8,303 bases of DNA from Candidatus Liptonbacteria bacterium RIFOXYD1_FULL_36_11 (GTDB lineage: Bacteria; Patescibacteriota; Minisyncoccia; UBA6257; XYB1-36-10). Both the position numbers and the translations under genes were made by a program. The stretch spans positions 8,746 to 17,048 of the forward strand of contig MHLG01000013.1 of NCBI GenBank assembly GCA_001821375.1, in the 5' to 3' direction. The stretch's first letter is position 1. Each line of letters begins with the position of its first letter. Below the pieces are notes generated by a model that made no database searches, was not told the DNA's origin, and was given only the letters and a program-made list of their open reading frames with translations. Positions 1-5,934 of this stretch are shown here, piece after piece.

Positions 1-108
1 CTCTACTGCGAACTTAAAAATTTAGCTGCAAAATTTTAAAAGCTCTTCCGCTTATATTAGCATATAAACATCATCGCTTTTAATAATTTTTCGCTTGAAT
101 TTTTAAAT

Positions 109-138
109 TCTCGTCACGAGAGCGTGTTTGGTAATAAT
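109..138 (+). promoter_or_regulatory. Possible operator and -10 element upstream of pilM
   Basis: An interrupted palindrome, TCTCGT-C-ACGAGA, occupies 109-121 and has 6-base arms around a single C. Twelve bases downstream is AATAAT (133-138), which matches the TATAAT -10 consensus at 5 of 6 positions and sits within TGGTAATAAT, resembling an extended -10. With a 17-base spacer the -35 hexamer would fall at 110-115, inside the palindrome, where no TTGACA-like sequence is seen. A regulator bound to the palindrome could therefore control this start. The predicted transcript would have a leader of roughly 9 bases before pilM. The AT-rich background makes -10 matches common by chance. The remainder of 1-153 holds only AT-rich weak hairpins and no gene that I can support. 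Confidence 0.25.
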
Positions 139-153
139 TCCATTAAATAAAAA

Positions 154-1227
154 ATGAACTTTAGTTTTTTAAGTAATTTTTTTACAGGAGGGGGGGTGAT
201 TGGAGTGGATGTGGGGACGGCTTCAATTAAGATGGTGGAGGTGTCCGGCAGTGAGGGAAAAATGGAAGTGAAAAACTACGGGATTTTGGAAAATTACGGG
301 CATTTTGACAGATTAAACGATGTGATACAGACAAGCACGATGAAAATTTTTGAGAAGGATGCGGCGGAATTGGTAAAACTGCTTTATAAGGAAATGAAAA
401 CTAAGATTAGAAATGTGGCGGTATCACTGCCTGTTTTTTCTTCTTTTACCGCACTTATTGAAATGCCGGATATTTCTGATAAAGAGGTGGCGAAAACTAT
501 TTCTTTTAAAGCAAAACAATATATACCGTTGCCGCTTGAAGAAGTAACGCTGGATTGGTTGCCGGTTGGATTTCGGAATGATAGAGAGAGAAGACTTAAA
601 CAGATATTAATTGTTTCTGTGTCGACGGAACAGATAAGGAAGTTTAAGGAGATATTTAAAGAAGCAGGATTAAATTTAGTCGCCTTAGAAGTGGAGAGCT
701 TGAGTAATGTTAGGTCTTTAATAGGAGGCGATCCAACACCGACGGTGATAGCAGATATAGGGTCGCATTCTACTGGCATAATTATTGCTCAAGATGGATT
801 TTTAAAATCTTCGGCGCAGATAGATTATGCTGGTAGTCATTTAACGCACGCTCTTTCTAAAGGATTAAATATAAATTTAAGAAGGGCGGAAGAATTAAAA
901 AAGCAGAGGGGATTACTTGGAACTGGAGGAGAATTTGAGTTGTCCACAATAATGTTTCCTTTTGTTGATGTTATAATAAATGAGGTGGTGAGGGTAAAAG
1001 AAGTTTACGAAAAGAATTATGGAGTGAAAGTGGAAAGAATGATTTTAACTGGAGGAGGCGCAAACCTTTTGGGTTTAACGCAGTATGCCGAAAAACAGAC
1101 AAAGATGACAGTTTTGAAAGGAGATCCGTTTTTGAATTTTTCATACAATTCAGCTCTTCAGCCAGCGGTGCAAAGTTTAGGATGTTCTCTTTCAGTTGCT
1201 TTAGGGCTCGCTATGCGGACGTTATAA
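154..1227 (+). CDS. pilM: Type IV pilus assembly protein PilM (actin-like ATPase)
   Basis: PilM is a cytoplasmic actin/FtsA-fold protein. In known systems it binds nucleotide and the cytoplasmic tail of PilN, linking the inner-membrane PilN-PilO complex to the motor. The 357-residue length is normal for the family. The phosphate-1 loop is at residues 15-26 (VIGVDVGTASIK, Asp19). The phosphate-2 loop is at 198-207 (VIADIGSHST, Asp201), and the adenosine-binding loop is at 297-305 (ILTGGGANL). The region between the two phosphate loops corresponds to the SHS2-like 1C domain. ATG at 154 is chosen because a short lysine-poor lead-in before the phosphate-1 loop is usual in PilM, although no Shine-Dalgarno site precedes it. 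A run of seven G at 190-196 near the 5' end makes an in-frame GTG at 196 a conceivable second start. It is the first gene of the cluster in this window, and pilN follows after an unusually long gap. Confidence 0.94.
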   Translation: MNFSFLSNFFTGGGVIGVDVGTASIKMVEVSGSEGKMEVKNYGILENYGHFDRLNDVIQTSTMKIFEKDAAELVKLLYKEMKTKIRNVAVSLPVFSSFTALIEMPDISDKEVAKTISFKAKQYIPLPLEEVTLDWLPVGFRNDRERRLKQILIVSVSTEQIRKFKEIFKEAGLNLVALEVESLSNVRSLIGGDPTPTVIADIGSHSTGIIIAQDGFLKSSAQIDYAGSHLTHALSKGLNINLRRAEELKKQRGLLGTGGEFELSTIMFPFVDVIINEVVRVKEVYEKNYGVKVERMILTGGGANLLGLTQYAEKQTKMTVLKGDPFLNFSYNSALQPAVQSLGCSLSVALGLAMRTL

Positions 1228-1229
1228 AA

Positions 1230-1342
1230 TGAGATGATTGCAAAACTATTCCGGCTGTAATTTGCTTTTTCGGTCAATGCACGGAGTAAAGGATTTTTAC
1301 CGTAATTCTATTACGACTCAAAATAGTTTTATAACCATCTTA
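1230..1342 (+). repeat. Long imperfect inverted repeat / RNA hairpin in pilM-pilN gap
   Basis: The 126-base gap between pilM and pilN begins and ends with complementary arms. Positions 1230-1250 pair with 1322-1342 to give 17 Watson-Crick pairs, 2 G-U pairs and 2 mismatches; the perfect core is AAAACTATT (1242-1250) with AATAGTTTT (1322-1330). Inside the arms, GTAAT (1257-1261) can pair with ATTAC (1310-1314). ACGG-ag-TAAA (1281-1290) can pair with TTTACCGT (1296-1303). A competing perfect hairpin, CGTAAT-tct-ATTACG, lies at 1301-1315. No ORF or uninterrupted T tract accompanies it. It could be an attenuator or processing site that sets pilM expression apart from pilN, or a small MITE-like insertion. 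Clear target-site duplications are not seen. Confidence 0.5.
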
Positions 1343-1353
1343 ATCTTTCTTAT

Positions 1354-1911
1354 ATGGCTTTTAATCAAACCGAATTAGAAAAACTAGCGCTTGGGAAAAC
1401 ACGTTCTGGGTCAGCGGGAGTAATGTGGCGGCTTTTAGTTTTTTCTTTAATGATTTTTTTAGTGATGGTGATAAGTTATATAGCTTTGAATTTCGGCTAT
1501 AAAAATATTTTAATCAGTCAAATAAGCAAAACAGAGACGGAGACAGAAAGTTTAGCAGGAGGAGTGTCGGATGCTAAAAGGGTAGCAATGATAGATTTTT
1601 ATTCTCGGCTTTCAAATTTGCGAGGTTTGCTTAAAAATCATATTTATTCTTCGGAGTTTATTTCATTATTAGAATCAAGGATAAATAAAAATGTTTCTTT
1701 TAATAAGGCAACAGTTTTAATTGATGATGGAGAGGTAAAGCTGACTGGCACGGCGAGAAGTTTTGGCAATCTAGCAGAGCAGATGGAGGCGTTTAAAACA
1801 ACGGAAGGAGTTTCTTCTGTTGTTTTGGATTCAGCACAAGCCGGAGAAGATGGGAAGGTGGTGTTTTCTCTAAAATTTAATTTAAAAAAGGCACAACTTT
1901 TAAGAAAATAA
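1354..1911 (+). CDS. pilN: Type IV pilus assembly protein PilN
   Basis: PilN is a bitopic inner-membrane protein that pairs with PilO outside the membrane and with PilM inside the cell. This 185-residue product has a cytoplasmic N-terminus of about 23 residues and one strong membrane segment at about 25-47. A short coiled region follows, then a C-terminal ferredoxin-like domain (about 85-180). The pattern 'SRLSNLRGLLKNHIYSSEF', then 'LLESRI', 'VSFNKA' and 'GEVKLTGTARSFGNLAEQM' matches the PilN family layout. The usual N-terminal LNLLP/INLLP motif that binds PilM is absent; the tail instead reads AFNQTELEKLALGKTRSG. No clear Shine-Dalgarno precedes ATG 1354. pilO starts 11 bases after the stop. 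The assignment rests on topology, the conserved pattern and position between pilM and pilO; overall similarity to well-studied PilN proteins is probably low. Confidence 0.83.
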   Translation: MAFNQTELEKLALGKTRSGSAGVMWRLLVFSLMIFLVMVISYIALNFGYKNILISQISKTETETESLAGGVSDAKRVAMIDFYSRLSNLRGLLKNHIYSSEFISLLESRINKNVSFNKATVLIDDGEVKLTGTARSFGNLAEQMEAFKTTEGVSSVVLDSAQAGEDGKVVFSLKFNLKKAQLLRK

Positions 1912-1922
1912 TTAAAGAAGTT

Positions 1923-2489
1923 ATGAAAGAATCTAATAAAAGAATGCTTAGTTTACTTGCGGCTTTTGTGCTTTTTTTAGTTTCTCTTTTTATTTTTAGC
2001 AGTTTTGTTAAACCGGCTTTTTTAGAAGTAAGAGATTTAAGAGAACAACTAAAAACTGAACGTGATCGTTTAAATGCCCAGAAGAACGCAAGTACGGCGA
2101 TGGATAGTTTTTATGCCGATTATAATAAAAATGCGGCGAGTATTAAGAGCTTACTTGAAACTGCTTTACCAGGAGGAAAAGATGTACCGCAATCGGTTTT
2201 TCAAGTGCAGTCGCTTTCTTATGCAAGCGGATTGAAATTGAGGTCTTTTTCGGTTGAGCTGGCTAATGTTGCGAGTGGAGGGGAAAAGGCTGGAGTTTCT
2301 TTAATAAAGAAGGTGGAAAAGATAGAAATGGATGTAAAGCTTTCCGGAAAGTATGAAAGCTTTAAAAATTTTTTGAAAGCTTTAGAGACAAACGTAAAAC
2401 TGACGGATGTAAAAAGTATTGATATTTCAACAGCTACCGGAGGAGATTTAGTTTTCGGATTAAAATTAAATGCTTATTATCAGGAGTAG
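1923..2489 (+). CDS. pilO: Type IV pilus assembly protein PilO
   Basis: PilO is the second bitopic subunit of the alignment complex; its ferredoxin-like domain dimerises with PilN in the periplasm or on the outer face of the membrane. The 188-residue product has a short basic N-terminus (MKESNKR), one membrane segment at about 8-29, and a coiled coil at about 35-75 rich in Glu, Lys and Arg (VRDLREQLKTERDRLNAQK). The C-terminal domain contains 'ALPGGKDVPQSVFQVQSLSYASGLKLRSFSV', given here as a region of about residues 80-110, a pattern typical of PilO. It is followed by 'SGKYESFKNFLKALE' and 'VKSIDIS'. It begins 11 bases after pilN with a weak purine-rich AAAGAAG (1914-1920) upstream, so translational coupling is plausible. 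It ends in TAG, the only non-TAA stop among the complete genes. Position and topology support PilO strongly. Confidence 0.84.
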   Translation: MKESNKRMLSLLAAFVLFLVSLFIFSSFVKPAFLEVRDLREQLKTERDRLNAQKNASTAMDSFYADYNKNAASIKSLLETALPGGKDVPQSVFQVQSLSYASGLKLRSFSVELANVASGGEKAGVSLIKKVEKIEMDVKLSGKYESFKNFLKALETNVKLTDVKSIDISTATGGDLVFGLKLNAYYQE

Positions 2490-2507
2490 AAATAATTATA
2501 AGAATAA

Positions 2508-2582
2508 CTAATTACTAATTTCTAATAATTAATAAATATAGAAGAAAAAAGCAAGAATTAAGAAGAAAATAATTACTAATTT
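2508..2582 (+). repeat. AT-rich spacer with CTAATTN heptamer repeats
   Basis: The 101-base gap from 2490 to 2590 contains only about 12 G or C bases. Within it are three head-to-tail heptamers, CTAATTA (2508-2514), CTAATTT (2515-2521) and CTAATAA (2522-2528). A further CTAATTT lies at 2576-2582. The 13-base word TAATTACTAATTT occurs at both 2509-2521 and 2570-2582. No hairpin terminator or coding potential is seen. It may be a degenerate low-complexity spacer or a promoter-like element ahead of the small membrane protein. Confidence 0.5.
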
Positions 2583-2590
2583 TTTAAAAT

Positions 2591-2896
2591 ATGGCTTTTA
2601 TAGTAGAACAAGAAAAAAAGAAAATAGAGTGGGTGCCGATACTGGAAGGAGTTTTTATAGTGGCTTTTTTTGGAGTAGCGGTTTACTATCTTTTCTTTTC
2701 CTCTTCTTCTTTAGTGGAGCAAGTTATTTTTAAGCAGTCTGATTTAGAGCGTTCAGTGACGGAATTGCAATCTTTGGGAATTAAGGAGGCGCAGGATGCT
2801 GTGATTAGTAATCCGATCTTTAAATCTTCCGGTTTAAAGTTGCCGGATGTTGGAACAGGAGAGCTTGGGAGGGAAAATCCCTTTTTAGGAATTTAA
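2591..2896 (+). CDS. Small bitopic membrane protein in the pilP position, function unknown
   Basis: I do not recognise this 101-residue protein as a named family. It has a charged N-terminus (EQEKKKIEW, residues 6-14), one strong membrane segment at about 15-36 that ends in a serine run (37-40), and a soluble tail of about 60 residues. The lysine-rich N-terminus predicts an inside-in, tail-out orientation. The tail carries an NPIF motif (74-77), a SGLKLPDVGTGELG linker and a terminal GRENPF motif (93-98). It sits between pilO and pilB, where pilP is found in proteobacterial clusters. However, it has no signal peptide or lipobox cysteine, so it is not a classical PilP lipoprotein. A role as a third membrane partner of PilN-PilO is inferred from context alone. 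No Shine-Dalgarno site precedes ATG 2591. The coding call is well supported by its position, composition and topology. Confidence 0.8.
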   Translation: MAFIVEQEKKKIEWVPILEGVFIVAFFGVAVYYLFFSSSSLVEQVIFKQSDLERSVTELQSLGIKEAQDAVISNPIFKSSGLKLPDVGTGELGRENPFLGI

Positions 2897-2991
2897 AATT
2901 TTAGTTTTTAAAATTAAGTTTTGCGGAAGGTTCGGTAATCTCTGGCTGAAGAAGATTTTGGCTGTTTTTTCTGAAAACGGAAGTTATGTGT

Positions 2992-2998
2992 AGGAGGG
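2992..2998 (+). promoter_or_regulatory. Shine-Dalgarno AGGAGGG for pilB with long spacing
   Basis: AGGAGGG is the strongest Shine-Dalgarno match in any gap of the window. It lies after an upstream in-frame ATG (2986) and 14 bases before ATG 3013, which favours 3013 as the true pilB start. The spacing is longer than the usual 5 to 9 bases. Confidence 0.5.
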
Positions 2999-3012
2999 TT
3001 ATAAAAAACGGT

Positions 3013-4755
3013 ATGGATAATTCTTTTCTTTTACAAAAATTAGTTGAGAAAAAGATTTTAGATCAGATGACGGCGGAGAAGCTTGAAGCGGAGGTTTCTT
3101 TTTCAAGAAGGCCAATAGACGAGATAATAGAGGAAAGGAGAATGGCTTCTTCGGATGAGGTAGCTCGGGTTAAAGCCGAGCTTTTAAATATTCCTTTTAA
3201 AAAAATCAATTTAACGGAGGTGACGGAGGAAATTTTAAGCGTTATTCCGGAGGAGACGGCAATAAACTATAAAGTTGTGCCGCTGCAAAAAAACGGAGAG
3301 ATGTTGACGGTGGGAATGGTTTACCCGGATGATGTGCGGGCACAGGATGCTTTGCGATTCATAGCAAAAAAGTTACAAGTTAGTTTGGGAGTGTATGTGA
3401 TTTCAGTAGGTGATTTTGAGGCAGTGTCAAAAAAGTATTCTCCTTATAAAAATAGGGTGGAGGAGGCAGTAAAATCACTGGCGACAAAATATGAAAGTAC
3501 TAAGGGCGGACGTTACGGTATGCAGAGATTGGTACAGCTTGACGAAGGGGCGGCGGTGTCGGAGGAGGCGCCGATAATAAGAATCGTTTCTTCAACTTTA
3601 CAGGAAGCAGTTGATTTAAAAGCTTCGGATATTCATGTAGAACCACAACGTTCCAGAGTAAGAATAAGGTTTAGAATAGACGGAGAGCTGGAAGAAGCAA
3701 CTTCTTTTCCTTTATCTTTGCATCAGCCGATTATTTCCAGAATAAAAATTCTTTCTGACTTAAAGATTGACGAGGCGCGAATTCCGCAGGACGGGCGTTT
3801 TCGCACAATAATATCTGGCAGAGATATAGATTTCAGAGTAGCGACTTTCCCGACGCCGATGGGGGAAAAAGTAGAGCTTAGAATTCTTGATTCAAGTATT
3901 GGCTTAAAGGGGTTGGACGAGCTTGGGCTAGTAGGAAAGAATAAAGAAATTTTGGAAAAAGGAATAAAAAAACCTTTCGGAATGGTTTTAATATCAGGAC
4001 CGACCGGTTCTGGAAAAACGACGACTCTTTATGCTTTAATGCAAATTTTAAATAATGTAGGAGTAAATATTGTCAGCTTAGAAGATCCGGTGGAATATTT
4101 TATGGAAGGTTTAAATCAGTCACAGATTAGGCCGGAGATCGGATACAATTTTGCTTCCGGATTAAGGCAGATTTTAAGGCAAGATCCGGATATTATAATG
4201 GTTGGTGAAATTAGAGATGAAGAAACGGCGGAACTGGCAGTGCATGCGGCTTTGACTGGACATATTGTTCTTTCTACACTTCATACTAATAATGCTGTTT
4301 CTGTCGTTCCAAGGCTTTTAGATATGGGAGTAAAAAAATTTCTTTTACCAACAGCGATAAATTTGATGGCTTCGCAGAGGTTAATAGGAAAACTTTGCCA
4401 GAATTGTAAAAAAGAAGAAAAGGTGTCGGAGGAGATTTCTTCCGAAATAACTAAAGCGCTTGAGACTTTACCAGCAGAACTTACAAAAAAAATAAAGTCT
4501 CCATATAAAATTTTTAGAGCGGAAGGGTGTGATAAATGTAAAAGGAAAGGAACACTGGGCAGAGTGGCTCTTTTTGAAGTTTTTGAGATGTCTAAAGAAT
4601 TAGAAGGAATTTTATCGGCGGGAGATTTTTCTGATATAAAAGTTGGTGAGGAGGCAAAAAGGCAGGAGATGATTACTTTAAGGCAAGATGGGGTGTTAAA
4701 AGCTTTAGAAGGGCTTGTTTCTATGGAAGATGTTTTAAGAGAAACAAATCGATAA
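3013..4755 (+). CDS. pilB: Type IV pilus extension ATPase PilB
   Basis: PilB is the cytoplasmic hexameric ATPase of the PilT/VirB11-like (GspE) family that powers pilin addition through PilC. Numbered from ATG 3013 (580 residues), an N-terminal MshEN/T2SSE_N-type domain spans about 1-150. The second N-terminal domain contains 'LKASDIHVEP'. The Walker A is GPTGSGKTT at 329-337 (Lys335), the Asp box is at 357-361 (EDPVE), the Walker B is DPDIIMVGEIRD at 391-402 (Glu399), and the His box is around GHIVLSTLHTN at 416-426. A tetracysteine zinc site (Cys462, 465, 506, 509) is characteristic of PilB/GspE and absent from PilT. The longer in-frame start at 2986 adds MCRRVIKNG, but AGGAGGG lies inside that extension, so I prefer 3013. 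pilT follows 47 bases later. All catalytic motifs are intact. Confidence 0.96.
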   Translation: MDNSFLLQKLVEKKILDQMTAEKLEAEVSFSRRPIDEIIEERRMASSDEVARVKAELLNIPFKKINLTEVTEEILSVIPEETAINYKVVPLQKNGEMLTVGMVYPDDVRAQDALRFIAKKLQVSLGVYVISVGDFEAVSKKYSPYKNRVEEAVKSLATKYESTKGGRYGMQRLVQLDEGAAVSEEAPIIRIVSSTLQEAVDLKASDIHVEPQRSRVRIRFRIDGELEEATSFPLSLHQPIISRIKILSDLKIDEARIPQDGRFRTIISGRDIDFRVATFPTPMGEKVELRILDSSIGLKGLDELGLVGKNKEILEKGIKKPFGMVLISGPTGSGKTTTLYALMQILNNVGVNIVSLEDPVEYFMEGLNQSQIRPEIGYNFASGLRQILRQDPDIIMVGEIRDEETAELAVHAALTGHIVLSTLHTNNAVSVVPRLLDMGVKKFLLPTAINLMASQRLIGKLCQNCKKEEKVSEEISSEITKALETLPAELTKKIKSPYKIFRAEGCDKCKRKGTLGRVALFEVFEMSKELEGILSAGDFSDIKVGEEAKRQEMITLRQDGVLKALEGLVSMEDVLRETNR

Positions 4756-4767
4756 TTTTTTAAAAGA

Positions 4768-4796
4768 TAGAAATTAATAAGAGAAAATTATATAAT
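4768..4796 (+). promoter_or_regulatory. Possible internal promoter giving a leaderless pilT mRNA
   Basis: A perfect TATAAT (4791-4796) is preceded, after a 17-base spacer, by TAGAAA (4768-4773), which matches TTGACA at 4 of 6 positions. Transcription would begin about 7 bases after the -10, at or next to the pilT ATG (4803). pilT has no Shine-Dalgarno site, which fits leaderless translation. The gap is very AT-rich, so a chance match is a serious alternative. Confidence 0.35.
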
Positions 4797-4802
4797 ATAG
4801 TT

Positions 4803-5873
4803 ATGGACTACAAACAAAAATTAGGAGATTTGCTTTTAGTGACAGCGAGGCAAGGAGCTTCAGACTTACATATTGCAGTCGGAAGAAAACCAACGCTTCG
4901 CATAGACGGTTATCTTATTCCTTTAGAAAAGGAGCCAATATTAACACCGGAGATGACGGAAGGAATGTCAATGTCAATGTTGACAGATGTTCAGAAGGAA
5001 ATTTTTTTAAAAGACAGACAACTTGATTTTTCTTTTACTTTTGAAGACAAAGCGCGTTTTAGGGTAAATGTGTTTTTTCAGCGTGGTTTTTTGTCAGCGG
5101 CTTTTAGATTAATAATGGCTGAAATAAAAACGATAGAAGAGTTGCGGTTGCCGACGGTATTGCACGATTTTACTAAATCGGCTCAAGGATTTATTTTAGT
5201 AGTAGGACCGGCAGGGCAGGGAAAATCAACAACCTTAGCTTCTTTACTTGATGAGATAAATCATAAAAGAACGGAGCATATAGTAACAGTAGAAGATCCG
5301 ATAGAATATTTGTTTATACAGGATAAGAGTATAATATCGCAAAGAGAAGTGGGGTTTGACGCTTCTTCTTTTCACGGAGCTTTAAAGTCGCTTTTAAGGC
5401 AGGACCCGGACGTAATTATGATTGGAGAAATGAGAGACCGGGAATCAATGGCAATGGCGATGACGGCGGCAGAAACTGGACACTTAGTTTTTTCAACGCT
5501 ACATACAAATTCAGCGGCACAGACGGTGGATAGAATAATTGACACTTTTCCGGCTGATCAGCAGGCGCAGATAACTTCGCAATTATCGTCAACACTTTTA
5601 GCCATAGTTTCACAAAGATTAGTACCGAGAATTGACGGGGGAAGAGTGCCGGCGACGGAAATTATGATAACCAATTCGGCAATAAAAAATTTAATTAGGG
5701 AGAAAAAGATTTATCAAATAGACTTAGTGATTGAAACAAGTTTGCAGGAAGGGATGATGACTTTGAATAGGTCGCTCTCGGAGCTGGTGATGAAAAAAGA
5801 AATATCTCTTGAAAACGCGGAGTCCTATTCTCTTAATCCTTCAGAGTTAAGAATACTTTTAGAAAGAAATTAA
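4803..5873 (+). CDS. pilT: Type IV pilus retraction ATPase PilT
   Basis: PilT is the hexameric ATPase that depolymerises the pilus, driving retraction for twitching, surface attachment or DNA uptake. The 356-residue length is typical. The N-terminal PAS-like domain has the family pattern GASDLHIAVGRKPTLRIDG (about 18-36). The Walker A is GPAGQGKSTT at 135-144 (Lys141), slightly different from the usual GPTGSGKST. The Asp box VEDPIEY is at 163-169 and the Walker B DPDVIMIGEMRD is at 201-212 (Glu209). The His box HLVFSTLHTN is at 227-236. The C-terminal SAIKNLIRE at 292-300 matches the AIRNLIRE motif that is needed for retraction and separates PilT from PilB. No zinc-binding cysteines are present, also as expected. 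It lies between pilB and pilC, and may have its own promoter in the short upstream gap. Confidence 0.95.
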   Translation: MDYKQKLGDLLLVTARQGASDLHIAVGRKPTLRIDGYLIPLEKEPILTPEMTEGMSMSMLTDVQKEIFLKDRQLDFSFTFEDKARFRVNVFFQRGFLSAAFRLIMAEIKTIEELRLPTVLHDFTKSAQGFILVVGPAGQGKSTTLASLLDEINHKRTEHIVTVEDPIEYLFIQDKSIISQREVGFDASSFHGALKSLLRQDPDVIMIGEMRDRESMAMAMTAAETGHLVFSTLHTNSAAQTVDRIIDTFPADQQAQITSQLSSTLLAIVSQRLVPRIDGGRVPATEIMITNSAIKNLIREKKIYQIDLVIETSLQEGMMTLNRSLSELVMKKEISLENAESYSLNPSELRILLERN

Positions 5874-5934
5874 AAAAGTTATAAAGAAAAAAGAAAAGAG
5901 ATAGAATTTTTTTTAACAGGTAAAAGGATAAAAA

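Noticed and set aside
14..67. AT-rich hairpins in the leader: arms 14-23 with 31-39, and TTATAT-TAGC-ATATAA at 52-67
   Set aside because: The stems are almost purely A-T, one has a bulge, and no T tract follows, so they do not support a terminator; such pairing is common in this composition.
384..779. Minus-strand open frame of 131 codons inside pilM
   Set aside because: It lies entirely antisense to well-supported pilM, has no recognisable motif, and is expected by chance opposite a coding frame.
2897..2915. AATTTTA-gtttt-TAAAATT hairpin after the 101-residue gene
   Set aside because: Seven A-T pairs with no GC and no following T run; too weak to call a terminator inside a continuous gene cluster.
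5416..5613. Minus-strand open frame of 65 codons inside pilT
   Set aside because: Antisense shadow of the conserved Walker B and His box region, with no domain or start signal.
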